From Oligosphaera ethanolica (lineage in GTDB: Bacteria > Verrucomicrobiota > Lentisphaeria > Oligosphaerales > Oligosphaeraceae): DNA of 64,000 bases. The position numbers and the translations under genes are program-made. The DNA is taken from the NCBI RefSeq assembly GCF_030814695.1, contig NZ_JAUSVL010000001.1:3446227-3510226 (forward strand), written 5' to 3'. Below are positions 9,574-18,983 of the stretch, in pieces. The notes beneath the pieces were generated by a model, which was not told the origin of the DNA, did no database searches, and was given only the letters and a program-made list of their open reading frames with translations. The stretch's first letter is position 1, and every line of letters starts with the position of its first letter.

Positions 9574-10863
9574 CTACGACTTGTCCAGGCGTGCTTTAAG
9601 TGCTTGTGCGAGATCGAGCGTGGACTTGGCGTGGAGGAGCTCGGCCAGGCCGGTGGTGGCGGCGAACGCGGCCGGGGCGTCGCCGCGGCCGTGACTGCCG
9701 CGGGGCTTACTGGCGTCGCTGCTGCTGCGCAAGAAGGGAATGTCCCAGAAGAGCTCGCAGGGATCGAAGCCGATTTTGTTGTGGATATCGACGTGGGTGG
9801 CGTAGTCGGGCGCTTCGGCGGGGTCAGTCCACCACGGGTAGGCGAACCACGCGTCGGCTTGGGCGGTGAGGACGAGGTCGCCGGCGTTGGGGTGGTCCAG
9901 GCCGGCTTCGGCGGCGATTTGGACGCGCTCGACGCCGGGGAGCGCCGCGAGGGCGGCGCGGGCGGCGGGCAAGTCGGCGGGGGCGTCAACGAAGACATGG
10001 GCGACTTGGTGGTCGGTCATCGCGAAAGCGCGGGAGTCATAGAGATTGGGGTAGCTCATGCGGCCGACCTGCCGGCAGCAGAAAAGCCCGGCGTCGCGGA
10101 GGGCGCGGTTGGGGAAGACCGGCCGGCTGACGGCGGTGATGGCGTAGTCGCCCCAGATGAGCAGCTCGTAGCCGCAGCGGCGGGCGGTGTCGCCGAGGCG
10201 CTGCAGGCATTCGGCCAGGACGGTGATGGCGGCCGCGCTGGCCGGGTGCGCCGGGCCGAATTTCTGCAAGGCGTAGTCGAGGTGTGGCAGGTAGCTGAAG
10301 ATGAGTTCGGGCGCGTGGCGCTGCATGAGTGCGGCGGTGACGTCGGCGATCCAGCGGCTGGACTGGCTGTTGGCGGTGGGGCCCCAGTAATGGCGAAGGC
10401 GGAAAGGGCGGCCCACGGCGTGCGTGAGTTCGGCGGCGAGCTCGTCGGGCCGGCTTTGACAGGCGTCGATCATGCCGCCGTGGTGTTTATGGATAGGCGC
10501 CGGCGAGAGGATGAAGTCGGCGTCTTCGCCGAGGCTCTGCTGGTAGCAGATCATGGCGACGCGGCGGCCAGCGCGGCGGGCATTGGCCCAGAGTCTGTCG
10601 CCGTCAATCATGCGGGCGGACTGATTCCAGAAATCGACGCGGCGGCTTTGGCGATTGAAGAAGCCATTGGCGACGACGCCGTGCTCGCGTGGTGCAGTCG
10701 CGCAGCGGATGGTGGCCTGGGCGCAGCAGGTGACGGCCGGGAAGACTGGGCTGAGTGGCTGGAAGGTCATGCCGGTGGCCCGGCTGAGGACGCCGTCCTG
10801 CCTGGCAAGGTCGTAGCCGAGGGCGGCGCATTGGATGACGAGTATTTTCGGCGTCGTGGGCAT
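9574..10863 (-). CDS. Nucleotide pyrophosphatase/phosphodiesterase family protein, EboF-like
   Basis: A 429-residue alkaline-phosphatase-superfamily protein. The FPAVT segment supplies the presumed catalytic threonine (T45), followed by REHGVVANG and FWNQS, which resemble the phosphodiesterase of ebo/EDB clusters. Later metal-site segments GDYAI and DHQVAHVFV are visible. The first metal-binding aspartate usual in NPP enzymes is less clear here (IQCAALGYD). No signal peptide is seen, so it is probably cytoplasmic. It follows a UbiA-type gene by 62 bp; that pairing is why EboF is suggested. The other ebo genes (eboA, B, D, E) are absent from the window, so cluster membership is an inference. 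Substrate unknown. Confidence 0.75.
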   Translation of the reverse strand: MPTTPKILVIQCAALGYDLARQDGVLSRATGMTFQPLSPVFPAVTCCAQATIRCATAPREHGVVANGFFNRQSRRVDFWNQSARMIDGDRLWANARRAGRRVAMICYQQSLGEDADFILSPAPIHKHHGGMIDACQSRPDELAAELTHAVGRPFRLRHYWGPTANSQSSRWIADVTAALMQRHAPELIFSYLPHLDYALQKFGPAHPASAAAITVLAECLQRLGDTARRCGYELLIWGDYAITAVSRPVFPNRALRDAGLFCCRQVGRMSYPNLYDSRAFAMTDHQVAHVFVDAPADLPAARAALAALPGVERVQIAAEAGLDHPNAGDLVLTAQADAWFAYPWWTDPAEAPDYATHVDIHNKIGFDPCELFWDIPFLRSSSDASKPRGSHGRGDAPAAFAATTGLAELLHAKSTLDLAQALKARLDKS

Positions 10864-10926
10864 GGTAGGTGTGGCGGTGCTTGGCCGGGCGCCCGGTGGG
10901 CGATGCCAGTGACGCCGTGGCGCGGT

Positions 10927-11901
10927 TCAGCTGATGGAAATGCGGCGGCCGAGGACGGACGAGAAGACCAGGCCGGTGAGGACGATGATGGCCAGGGACT
11001 GCGCGCCTTCCGTGCCGTAGAGGGCAATCCACCCGGCCTGCCAGGGGATGAGCGCGCGGATGGACAGACCGATGGCGGCGCGCATGCGTTCCGGGCGCGT
11101 CGTGCGGTTATGTAGCGCGGCGGCGAGGCCAAAAGTGACGATGAGCGCCATGACCAGGCAAACAAAGCTCAGCCAGCTGTCGGTGGAGTAGCTGTCTCCG
11201 GGCAGGAAAGGCAGGCTGACCAGCGCGCCGATGGCGAACGACAAGGGCAGGTAGTAGACGTTGGCGTGCGGTATTTGCACCCGGTTTTCGCCGTCCGCCA
11301 GCCAGGTGACCGTGGTGATATAGATGGTTTCGGCAATGACCAGCGGGAAGAGGCCAAAGGGAAAGCCAACGCAGGCAGCGCCGAGAAGGACGTTGGCGCC
11401 ACGGCAGAGGCCCATGCACAGTGAGCCGGGACCGAGTGTTTTCTTGAGGCGGACATTGTAGGCGGTGACCAGCGCGAGGATGAATAGCGCGACGAAGAAG
11501 GGCCAGCGGCCGAGCAGCAAGGCGAAGAAGAGGGCCACGGCGGCGCAGACCAGCGCGCCAAGCGCGGCGGCGGCCGGCGTGATCTGTTTGCTGGGGAGGG
11601 GCCGTTCGGGGCGATGGCGGCTGTCTTCGGTCAGATCGCACCAGTCATTCTGGATGGTGCCAAAGGCGTAGAGGAACACCGAGCTGATGGCTACGGCGAT
11701 TAGGCGCCAGGGGTTGATGCCGCTGCCAAGCAGCAGGGCGGCCAGCAAAAAACCGGCGAGGGGATCGCCGAAGACAGTAAAGAGATTGGCGACGCGAACC
11801 AGCCGTGACCAGGGCAGGAGGGTCTGCTGGACAAAGAGCGCCCATGGGGTCTGCGGTGGCGCGGTGCGGCGGGGACTGCGAATGGTCGGTTGGTAGGTCA
11901 T
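10927..11901 (-). CDS. UbiA-family prenyltransferase, EboC-like
   Basis: A 324-residue membrane protein with about eight hydrophobic segments. The first aspartate-rich motif is intact (N85-D86-x2-D89-x3-D93), followed by RPERPLPS, and a segment GPGSLCMGLCRGANVLLG that resembles EboC proteins. UbiA enzymes transfer isoprenoid chains to an acceptor in the membrane; a clear second aspartate-rich motif was not found. The ATG at 11901 overlaps the TGA of the preceding gene in an ATGA arrangement, so the two are likely translationally coupled. Upstream in-frame starts would extend it into that gene and were not chosen. The acceptor is unknown; an ebo-type role in metabolite export or modification is possible only by analogy. 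Confidence 0.85.
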   Translation of the reverse strand: MTYQPTIRSPRRTAPPQTPWALFVQQTLLPWSRLVRVANLFTVFGDPLAGFLLAALLLGSGINPWRLIAVAISSVFLYAFGTIQNDWCDLTEDSRHRPERPLPSKQITPAAAALGALVCAAVALFFALLLGRWPFFVALFILALVTAYNVRLKKTLGPGSLCMGLCRGANVLLGAACVGFPFGLFPLVIAETIYITTVTWLADGENRVQIPHANVYYLPLSFAIGALVSLPFLPGDSYSTDSWLSFVCLVMALIVTFGLAAALHNRTTRPERMRAAIGLSIRALIPWQAGWIALYGTEGAQSLAIIVLTGLVFSSVLGRRISIS

Positions 11902-12395
11902 GCCTGTTGTTCTTCCTTGAGTGCTGACTCGCCGCTTTTCCACAATTCGGCGACGACACGCCAGTTAGACAACGATGTGAAGGACACAGTTTCCACACTG
12001 AGGAGCGTGAAATCCGCCAGATCGAGGCCGTGGAGTATTTTAATCAGCTCCGGGTCATTTTGAAAGCTCGAATCGACGACATTGCCGCGGCGGAAGACCA
12101 CCCGGTAGGCATTTTCGGCGGGTGGCTGCAAGACGCGGATAGCCAGGGGGGCTTTGGACGGGGGAGGGCCTGCGGTGTTCGCAGGCGCGGCATCATCATG
12201 GGCGGCGGGGAGTTGCCGGCTTGCCTTGCGGTTCTTGGTCTTGCGCAGCGATGGCAGGGGGGGCGGGTCAGGGAAGGGATAGTCCACCATGCCCAAGAGG
12301 CGGCGAATGCCTTCCTCGCAGGACCACACCTTGACAAACTCGCTCTCGCGCTGGCGGAGGAGGTCAATGATGCTGATGTCGGTGGGTATCTTCAT
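11898..12395 (-). CDS. Unrecognised 165-residue protein with FPDPPPLP linker
   Basis: No family is recognised. The protein has an N-terminal helical part, a short FPDPPPLP segment near residue 41, a basic, alanine/proline-rich linker (about 50-85) and a C-terminal alpha/beta-looking domain with IRVLQPPAENAYRVVFRRG and DFTLLSVETVSF. No signal peptide or membrane helix is visible. Its stop overlaps the start of the UbiA-like gene by four bases, so it is certainly in that transcription unit. The PDPP motif recurs in the next upstream small protein. This may be a partner or regulator of the membrane enzyme; no function is claimed. Confidence 0.7.
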   Translation of the reverse strand: MKIPTDISIIDLLRQRESEFVKVWSCEEGIRRLLGMVDYPFPDPPPLPSLRKTKNRKASRQLPAAHDDAAPANTAGPPPSKAPLAIRVLQPPAENAYRVVFRRGNVVDSSFQNDPELIKILHGLDLADFTLLSVETVSFTSLSNWRVVAELWKSGESALKEEQQA

Positions 12396-12476
12396 GACGG
12401 GATTCGATCGTAAACGCCGGGACAGTTGGTGATGCGGCTAAACTGCAGTCGGGGATTCGCTACGGGGCGGGCGCCG

Positions 12477-12833
12477 TTATTTGGCGTCGCCGGGTTTGGG
12501 CTTGGCGGCGTCGCTGGTGGGCGCCGGTGCTGGGGTGGCGGGCTTGTGTGGCGCGGGCGCGGCGGCAGGCTTTTTGGCGGAGGCTTTGGCGCTGCTGCTG
12601 AAGCCGGCGACGGGGTAGGGCGGGTCGGGGAAGATGAAGACGCCGGGTTCGCCCATGACGGTCTCGACCTGCGCTTCGAGTTCGGCGATGCGGCGGTAGG
12701 CCTCGTCGCGTTCGGCCAGGAGTCCGTCGACTTTCACGCGGGCTTCGTAGGCGGCCTTGATGGTCTCCGCGTCGGCGCGCATGACGATTTCGACAAAGCT
12801 CAGGGGTTCCGTTGAAACCGGTTTTTTAGCCAT
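12477..12833 (-). CDS. Unrecognised 118-residue coiled-coil protein with FPDPP motif and Pro/Ala-rich tail
   Basis: No family is recognised. Residues about 15-60 form a heptad-like helix (AYEARVKVDGLLAERDEAYR and following), then VFIFPDPPYPVAG, and the last 40 residues are a lysine/alanine/proline-rich tail likely to be disordered. It starts MAKKP at 12833 with AAGGAG a few bases upstream. There is no signal peptide. It lies 70 bp below the LRV-repeat gene and 81 bp above the 165-residue gene, all on the minus strand. The shared FPDPP stretch in two adjacent small proteins suggests a common binding surface. Confidence 0.7.
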   Translation of the reverse strand: MAKKPVSTEPLSFVEIVMRADAETIKAAYEARVKVDGLLAERDEAYRRIAELEAQVETVMGEPGVFIFPDPPYPVAGFSSSAKASAKKPAAAPAPHKPATPAPAPTSDAAKPKPGDAK

Positions 12834-12904
12834 GTTGTTCTCCTTTTGGTCTTGGTGCCAGAGATGCGGTATATAAGAGGATGCGTGATGTCAAAATGGG
12901 GTTG

Positions 12905-14410
12905 TCAGCCGTCGCCGGTGACTTTGCGGATGAGGCGTTTGAGGATGCCGCCGGCGCTGGCTGGCGCTGTGGCGTCGTCGTTAGCGGCTGGGGCGCTGTC
13001 TTCGGGGGTGCTGAGGTGTCGCGCCATGACCCGCTGGCGGGCGGCGTCGGCGCGCTGCTGCAGAGCGTCATAAGCGGCGTCCTGGACCTCGTCGTCGTTG
13101 TCGAGGACGAGGTGCTGGAGGATTGCTTCGGGCGCGTCGGGGTGCCTGGCGATGGCAAGGCGGACGGCGCTGGCGGTATCCTGGCTGAGTTTGGCGATGA
13201 TGGCGACGGGCAGTTGCCGGGATTGTGCGGCGAGTGCGCGCAGGGTGGGCAGCGGATGATCGGCGAGGCGCTTCGCGATGAGCGCGCTCATGCCGTGACA
13301 GGGGATGCCGCGGAAGGCGAGATGGTAGAGGGTGTCGTCATCGGCGTACTGCAGGATGATGGCGATGAGCTCGTCGTTCAGGTTGGGGCGGGCGGCGAGG
13401 AGCTTGAGCGCGAGCTGGTCGTGAGTTTCGGCCAGGACGGCGATGGCCGCCGGCGGCGACGCCGGGTTCTGCAGCAGGGCAAGAATGATCTCGGGATTGC
13501 CATAGCTGATGAGCTTGAGCGCGGCGTCGTGGCTGAGGCGGGGATGGCGGGCCAGTTGCATGCGCACGGCGTGTTCCGGGTCATTGGCGAGAATCTGCTG
13601 GACGATGGCCGGCAATTCTTCCTGCCGGCAGACCAGCGAGCGCACGGCGATGTCCTGGTGTCGGGCGAAGCCGAGCATTTCGTCGGCGCTGAGGTTTTTG
13701 CGGGGTATAGCCTGGAGCTGCACCTCGGGATGCGTGCTCAGACAGAGCGATTCGAGGACGGGGTCGGGGAGTTGTTTGCGGGCCAGCAGGACCAGCTGGG
13801 GGAAGAGCTCGTCGGTGTCGGCCCATTGCAATTGGATGTCGGCGCTGATGCGGGGGGCGAGGAGGGCTTTGGCCTGGACGGTGACATCGCGGTCGTCGCA
13901 GAGGGCTTTATAGATCTCGTTGTCCAACCGGGGCGATTTGAGGAGGCTGGCGCGGACGAAGGGCACCGGGTCGTCGCTGAGGATGGTCTGCACGCGTGGT
14001 GTGATGGCGCTGTTTTCGGCCAGGGTGGCGCGGACATTGGCATCGGGGTCTTCGCTGAGGATGAGCGCGGTCTGGGGGCTGATGGCCTTGCCGGTGGCGA
14101 CGGCGCAGCGCACTTCGGAGCGTTCATGGCGCGCCAGCTGCTGCAGGATGGTCTTGGGGGTGCGCTGGTTTTCCGCCAAAGCCGCCAGCACTTCGATGCT
14201 ACTGGTTTTGGCGAAGAGCTCTTCGAGGACGCGGCTGGGCGTGTCGAGGTAGCCCGCGAGGAAACGCTGCACGTCGTACGTAGCGTGGTCGGAAGCTAGT
14301 TCGCGGATGAGCTGCACCGGGATCGTGCCTGGCCGGAATGCCTTGAGGGCGGCCGTCGGGTCTGCAAGTATCTGTGCCAGCAGGGTCGCTTTGTTGATGG
14401 GTTCGTCCAT
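12905..14410 (-). CDS. LRV/HEAT-like helical repeat protein
   Basis: About 501 residues built almost wholly of degenerate repeats of 22-25 residues with the pattern L-[SA]-x-D-P-x-x-x-VR-x-x-[LV]-A-x-[NH]-x-x-[TS]-P, as in leucine-rich repeat variant (LRV) proteins and related HEAT solenoids. The last 40 residues are low complexity, ending in a basic helix (LKRLIRKVTG). Such solenoids bind other proteins. ATG 14410 is preferred to a TTG 42 bp upstream, though neither has a good SD. It is the first gene of the minus-strand run that continues to the lactate permease. The cysteine cluster of some LRV proteins is not present. Confidence 0.75.
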   Translation of the reverse strand: MDEPINKATLLAQILADPTAALKAFRPGTIPVQLIRELASDHATYDVQRFLAGYLDTPSRVLEELFAKTSSIEVLAALAENQRTPKTILQQLARHERSEVRCAVATGKAISPQTALILSEDPDANVRATLAENSAITPRVQTILSDDPVPFVRASLLKSPRLDNEIYKALCDDRDVTVQAKALLAPRISADIQLQWADTDELFPQLVLLARKQLPDPVLESLCLSTHPEVQLQAIPRKNLSADEMLGFARHQDIAVRSLVCRQEELPAIVQQILANDPEHAVRMQLARHPRLSHDAALKLISYGNPEIILALLQNPASPPAAIAVLAETHDQLALKLLAARPNLNDELIAIILQYADDDTLYHLAFRGIPCHGMSALIAKRLADHPLPTLRALAAQSRQLPVAIIAKLSQDTASAVRLAIARHPDAPEAILQHLVLDNDDEVQDAAYDALQQRADAARQRVMARHLSTPEDSAPAANDDATAPASAGGILKRLIRKVTGDG

Positions 14411-14680
14411 GTCGTCGTATGTGAAATGAGGTGCAGTCGCTGCCGCCGGCAAAGGCCCGGCCGATGCTCAAGACGGCAGACATAGCAATATAACCCAGCT
14501 TTGCCGAGCGGGGGCTCGCGCGAAACAGAATAACAATGTTTTTGGCAAGCGTAGCCGCGAAGGAGCACGGGGGGCAAGGGGGAGGATGGGGGTTGTGTTT
14601 TATCGCGGACGGATCGGTTCTGCTGTCTTTTTTCGCGGACGGATCGGACCGATCGGACGGATCGGGTTGGTTGATCGTCT

Positions 14681-14725
14681 GATCAGTCTGATCAGTCTGA
14701 TCGGTCTGATCGGTCTGATCGGTCT
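14681..14725. repeat. 9-bp tandem repeat, five copies
   Basis: The unit GATCRGTCT is repeated five times, with related partial units (GATCGTCT, GGATCGGACC) extending back to about 14630. It sits between two divergent genes (LRV-repeat protein and ftsK-like). The units contain GATC sites, so the array could be heavily methylated if the host has a Dam-like enzyme. The remaining spacer from 14411 holds no gene that I can support. Confidence 0.9.
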
Positions 14726-14745
14726 GATCAACAGTATTTACCTGC

Positions 14746-17043
14746 GTGGTTTGCCGTGGGTGGTATATTACACTTTTTCTGGTGATCAGGGTGGGCGGTA
14801 ATTCGCTCGGGGGAACGATTGCGAACGCGAGGACGAGGACGTTGCAGAAGGACGACAAGCTTAGTTTTGGTGCAGTCGCGGCCAGGGAGATCGCGCTGCT
14901 TTGGCGTTTTTGTTGTGCTCAGCTGAGCCGGGCCATGCGCGGGACGCTGTGGCAGGCATGGCAGAGTCGGCGGGGGCACTACGCAGCCACGCGTGGAGAT
15001 GCCAATGGTGCCGGGCAGATGCCTGGCGGCGCTACGGGCGCCCCAAGATTGCTCGGTGGTTCGCGGGGTGCCGGCGACACGAGCCGCGATGGCCATGCCA
15101 GCGGGGAAATTGTCGGAGACAACGTGGACGCCTGGAAAGCGCGTGGGGGCGCTGGCGGGACGGCGCCCGCCGGCGCAAATGCTGCTGATGGGGTGTACGC
15201 TGGCGGGACGGCGCCCGGAGGCGCAAATGGTGCTGATGGGGCGCTTAGTAATGGCGGCGCGGGGGGAGCGTCCGCTTCGTCGTCGTTGTCGGCCGACGAG
15301 CAGTCGGCGGTGATTGACAAACTGACGAATCGTTTTGCGGCGAAGCTCGATGCGCGTGAGCGTCGTCAGCAGCAGCTGCAGCGTCAGCGCGAGCACGACG
15401 AGCAGCAGCAGGCACTGATTGATCCGCGAGTGCTGCCGGCGTCGGCCGAGGGGGCGCCCGAGCAACTTGAGCTGGCCTTGGAACAACCGGCCGCAAGCGC
15501 GCCGGCAGCGCTTGTATCGCCTGTGGTCATGCCGGCAGCGCGTTTGCATGGCGAGGCTTATTTGTTGCCGCCCTTGGCTTTGCTGGTGACGGAGCAGTCG
15601 CCGGTGGCGGTTGACGAGAGTGACATTGCCGAGCAGCGGAAGTTGATCCAGGATTGTCTGGACAGCTTCAACATTGACGCCGATGTGGGCGCGGCGATCT
15701 GTGGGCCGCGGGTGACTTTGTACCAGGTGAACGTGGCGCGTGGTGTGCGCGTGGGCATGGTCAGCGCCATTGGCAAGGACTTGTGCATGGCTCTGTCGGC
15801 TCAGAGTTTGCGCATCTTGGCGCCGGTGCCGGGGCATGACTATGTGGGCATCGAGGTGCCGAATCGGCGTGCGCAAGTCATCCGCTGTGGTGGGGTACTT
15901 TTCGGTCCGGCCTGGGGACAGGCGAAAGGATTCCTGCCGGTGATCATGGGGCGGAATATCCAGGGCGAGGATGTCTTTTTGGATTTGAGCAAAGCGCCGC
16001 ATCTGCTGGTAGCCGGTGCGACTGGCAGCGGCAAGTCGGTGTGCCTCAATGCGATACTGATGTCCTTGCTGTACCGCTTCAGCCCGGAAGAACTACAGCT
16101 GATCCTGGTCGACCCGAAGGTCGTGGAAATGAATGTCTATGCGAAATTGCCGCATCTGGTGGTGCCGGTGATAACGGACGTGCAGCTGGTGGTGCTGGCT
16201 CTGCGCTGGCTGATCAACGAGATGGGGCGGCGCTACCGCGTGCTGGCAAAGGTCGGCGTGCGCAATCTGGAGAGCTTCAACAGCCGAGAGCCGAGCGCCG
16301 CCGTCGTGCTGGATGACGAGGGCCAGCCCATCCCGGCGAAGATGCCCTACATTGTTCTGGTGATTGACGAACTGGCGGACATTATGCTGAGCAGCCGCGC
16401 CGACGTGGAGTCGGGCCTGGCGCGCATCGCTCAGATGTCCCGCGCCGTTGGCATACACACCATTGTGGCCACGCAGCGGCCGAGCGTCAACGTCATCACG
16501 GGCGTCATCAAGGCCAATTTTCCCACCAGGGTGGCCTTTCAGGTGTCATCGCAGGTTGATTCGCGCACGATCATCGATGGCAAGGGGGCCGAGAGTCTGC
16601 TCGGCGCTGGCGACATGCTCTTCAAACCGCCGACGGCTTCCCGCATCCAACGCCTGCAGGGCGCAATGGTCACCGACGCCGAAATCGAACGCGTGGTCGA
16701 ATTCTGCGCCGCGCAGGGCGATGCCGCCGAGTCCTTCGAGGTTATCAAACAAGCCGCGCCCGATGTCCCCGGCGACGACAGCGAATTGGCCGATGCCGAT
16801 GACGACGCTGGCGCTGGCGACGAAAACGAGAGTCTGGTGCGCGCCGCCATGGAGATCGTCATTCGCGACCACAAGGCGTCCATCAGCTACGTGCAGCGGC
16901 GCCTGCGCATCGGCTACAACCGCGCCGCGACCCTCATTGACACGCTGGAAAAGCGCGGCGTGATCGGCCCGCAACTCGGGTCGGCACCGCGCGAAATCCT
17001 CGTCGATTCCATGGAAGCCGCCGTGGGCGACGAGGACTATTGA
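14746..17043 (+). CDS. FtsK/SpoIIIE-type DNA translocase lacking an N-terminal membrane domain
   Basis: Up to 765 residues. The motor contains Walker A GATGSGKS (about residues 425-432), Walker B VLVIDELAD (about 540), and the QRP/VNVITG segments of FtsK. The C-terminal winged-helix gamma domain (YVQRRLRIGYNRAATLIDTLE) would recognise KOPS-like DNA. FtsK pumps DNA at the septum to resolve sister chromosomes. The N-terminal 250 residues hold only a glycine/alanine-rich linker and no membrane helices, so the protein is SftA-like in layout. The start is uncertain: GTG 14746 opens the frame, but the first ATG is at 14935 and a TATATT box lies at 14763. Confidence 0.88.
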   Translation: MVCRGWYITLFLVIRVGGNSLGGTIANARTRTLQKDDKLSFGAVAAREIALLWRFCCAQLSRAMRGTLWQAWQSRRGHYAATRGDANGAGQMPGGATGAPRLLGGSRGAGDTSRDGHASGEIVGDNVDAWKARGGAGGTAPAGANAADGVYAGGTAPGGANGADGALSNGGAGGASASSSLSADEQSAVIDKLTNRFAAKLDARERRQQQLQRQREHDEQQQALIDPRVLPASAEGAPEQLELALEQPAASAPAALVSPVVMPAARLHGEAYLLPPLALLVTEQSPVAVDESDIAEQRKLIQDCLDSFNIDADVGAAICGPRVTLYQVNVARGVRVGMVSAIGKDLCMALSAQSLRILAPVPGHDYVGIEVPNRRAQVIRCGGVLFGPAWGQAKGFLPVIMGRNIQGEDVFLDLSKAPHLLVAGATGSGKSVCLNAILMSLLYRFSPEELQLILVDPKVVEMNVYAKLPHLVVPVITDVQLVVLALRWLINEMGRRYRVLAKVGVRNLESFNSREPSAAVVLDDEGQPIPAKMPYIVLVIDELADIMLSSRADVESGLARIAQMSRAVGIHTIVATQRPSVNVITGVIKANFPTRVAFQVSSQVDSRTIIDGKGAESLLGAGDMLFKPPTASRIQRLQGAMVTDAEIERVVEFCAAQGDAAESFEVIKQAAPDVPGDDSELADADDDAGAGDENESLVRAAMEIVIRDHKASISYVQRRLRIGYNRAATLIDTLEKRGVIGPQLGSAPREILVDSMEAAVGDEDY

Positions 17044-17087
17044 GGGGGGGAAGCGCGGCCCGACGGCAATGCTGGGCTTTTTTTCTC

Positions 17088-17235
17088 CGCAGATTCCGCA
17101 GATTACCACAGATTATGTTTTGTTGGTGGCGCTTAGCGCAGCCATGGCTCGCTTGTTTCACCGGCAGCCCACCCCCCTGGGAGCGCCGCCGTCCCAGCGG
17201 CAATGACCCTGGGAGCGCCGCCGTCCCGGCGGCAA
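17088..17235. repeat. Intergenic dispersed repeats between ftsK-like and nfeD genes
   Basis: The 320-bp spacer (17044-17365) has no gene. It contains CCGCAGATT repeated in tandem (17088-17116; related copy near 23251) and two 28-bp copies, 32 bp apart, of CCTGGGAGCGCCGCCGTCCC followed by RGCGGCAA (17176 and 17208). An inverted relative of the second repeat lies at 43693-43721. The GCCGCCG/CGGCGGC content makes these units partly palindromic. Confidence 0.8.
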
Positions 17236-17365
17236 CGTGCGTTGTGCATTCGTTATCACTGACTGACCGCATTGGCCCTGCGTATGCTTTCTCGTTGGTC
17301 TTTCTGGTTTTTCTAGTCGCGGGAGTTTATGTTAGGCCTTTTAACTTCACAATTAGGGAGTGACC

Positions 17366-17869
17366 ATGAGTCTGGCAGTGATCATCATGTTTGCGCTAAT
17401 GGGCCTGGTATTGATCGGCCTGGAGCTCATTCTGCCGGGCGGCGTTCTGGGCATCATGGGCTCTGTGGCGCTGGTGGTGGGCATTGTCGGCATCTTTGTT
17501 GAGTACGGACCACTGGCGGGGCTGGCTGGCGGATTTTTTGCCATCGTGCTGTTGTGGGTGGGCGCCAGCAGCTGGTTCAAGTATTTTCCGCGCACGGCCA
17601 GCGGCAAGCGATTTTTGGCCTTGACCGACACCAGCAATTGGACGAGTTACGACCAGGAACTGACGGCGCTGGTGGGCAAGACGGGCCGCTGCCATACGCA
17701 GCTAAGGCCTTGCGGGACGGTGATCATTGACGGCAAGCGCTACGACGTGGTCACGCGTGGCGAGCTCATTGCCGTTCAGAGCGCCGTCAAGGTGGTGGAA
17801 GTCGCGGGCAACCGCATTGTTGTCGAGGAAATTATCGAGTCAGCGGCGCCGCCGGCCGAAGCACGGTGA
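17366..17869 (+). CDS. NfeD family membrane protein
   Basis: 167 residues: two or three N-terminal hydrophobic helices (about 5-75, with the [14 protein letters not shown] segment) and a C-terminal OB-fold domain (about 100-155, [25 protein letters not shown]). This is the short NfeD (NfeD1b-like) layout that accompanies flotillins. ATG 17366 has AGGGAG five bases upstream. NfeD proteins are thought to assist the flotillin encoded next door, 46 bp downstream, in membrane microdomain organisation. The protease domain of long NfeD forms is absent. Confidence 0.9.
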   Translation: MSLAVIIMFALMGLVLIGLELILPGGVLGIMGSVALVVGIVGIFVEYGPLAGLAGGFFAIVLLWVGASSWFKYFPRTASGKRFLALTDTSNWTSYDQELTALVGKTGRCHTQLRPCGTVIIDGKRYDVVTRGELIAVQSAVKVVEVAGNRIVVEEIIESAAPPAEAR

Positions 17870-17915
17870 GGCGCGGTACAGTATCGAGTTCGTACATAAC
17901 GCAAGGAGCACAATC

Positions 17916-18917
17916 ATGTCGATCCACGTCATTCTGGGTATTTTTCTCATTGGTCTGCTGCTGATCTTCGGGTACATCTTTATCTTCTTTTTCGGGGTGT
18001 GGATACAGGCATGGGCGTCTGGCTCGCACATCAGTATTTTCAAGCTGGTGGGAATGTCGCTGCGCAAAGTGAACGCGGCGCTGATTGTGCGCGCGTATAT
18101 TCAGCTGCGGCGCGCGGGTTTGGACACGATCACCACGGACGAACTCGAGGGCCATGCGATGGCCGGCGGTGACGTGCAGAATGTGGTCAATGCGCTGATT
18201 GCCGCTGACAAGGCCGGCATCCCGCTTAACTTCAAACGGGCGACGGCGATTGATCTGGCCGGTCGTGATGTTTTTGACGCCGTGCGCATGAGTGTGAATC
18301 CGCGCGTCATTGATTGTCCCGAGCCCAGCAAGGGGCGGGTGACGGTGGATGCCGTGGCCAAGGACGGTATTCAGGTCAAGGCCAAGGCGCGGGTGACCGT
18401 TCGGGCGAATTTGGAACGCTTGGTGGGTGGCGCCACGGAAGAGACAATTATCGCCCGCGTGGGTGAGGGCATCGTCACCACCATCGGCTCATCGGCATCC
18501 TACACCACCGTGCTGGAAAATCCCGACAACATCTCCCAGCGCGTACTGGATAAGGGCCTCGACAGCGGCACGGCCTTCGAGATTCTCTCCATCGATATCG
18601 CCGATGTGGACGTCGGTGACAACATCGGCTCCCGCCTGCAAGCTGACCAGGCCGAGGCCGACACCCGCGTGGCGCAGGCTCGGGCCGAAGTGCGCCGGGC
18701 GGCCGCTGTTGCCGCTGAGCAGGAAATGCGTGCGAAGGTCCAGGAAATGCAGGCGAAGGTGATTGCAGCCCAGGCCGAAGTGCCGCTGGCCATGGCCGCG
18801 GCCCTGCGCGAAGGCAAACTCGGCGTCCTCGACTACTACCGCCTGGAAAACATCAAAGCCGACACCGAAATGCGCAATAACATCATGGGCGAAAACAAGG
18901 ACGGCGACAAGGCCTGA
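17916..18917 (+). CDS. floA: Flotillin-like protein FloA
   Basis: 333 residues, close to Bacillus FloA (331). A single N-terminal membrane hairpin (about 4-30) is followed by the SPFH domain with the [20 protein letters not shown] and [18 protein letters not shown] segments typical of FloA/YqfA, then an EA-rich coiled coil (about 235-295). AAGGAG lies 7 bases before ATG 17916. Flotillins oligomerise in the membrane and organise microdomains that affect secretion and envelope enzymes. It is the middle gene of a tight three-gene set ended by the terminator at 19619. Confidence 0.95.
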   Translation: MSIHVILGIFLIGLLLIFGYIFIFFFGVWIQAWASGSHISIFKLVGMSLRKVNAALIVRAYIQLRRAGLDTITTDELEGHAMAGGDVQNVVNALIAADKAGIPLNFKRATAIDLAGRDVFDAVRMSVNPRVIDCPEPSKGRVTVDAVAKDGIQVKAKARVTVRANLERLVGGATEETIIARVGEGIVTTIGSSASYTTVLENPDNISQRVLDKGLDSGTAFEILSIDIADVDVGDNIGSRLQADQAEADTRVAQARAEVRRAAAVAAEQEMRAKVQEMQAKVIAAQAEVPLAMAAALREGKLGVLDYYRLENIKADTEMRNNIMGENKDGDKA

Positions 18918-18983
18918 TCATCGTCGCTGACAAGGCCGACGCCGGCCCCGCTTTGCGGCGCCGCGCTGGCACGGAGTACCCCT

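Noticed and set aside
9604..11115. Open frame of 503 codons on the plus strand
   Set aside because: Antisense to the EboF-like phosphodiesterase gene and the end of the UbiA gene; no recognisable domain and the shadow-type amino-acid composition.
9574..11901. Complete ebo cluster
   Set aside because: Only the EboC- and EboF-like genes are seen; eboA, eboB, eboD and eboE are not in the window, so only similarity is claimed.
12881..14299. Open frame of 472 codons on the plus strand
   Set aside because: Antisense to the LRV-repeat gene, whose repeat periodicity is clear in the minus-strand frame.
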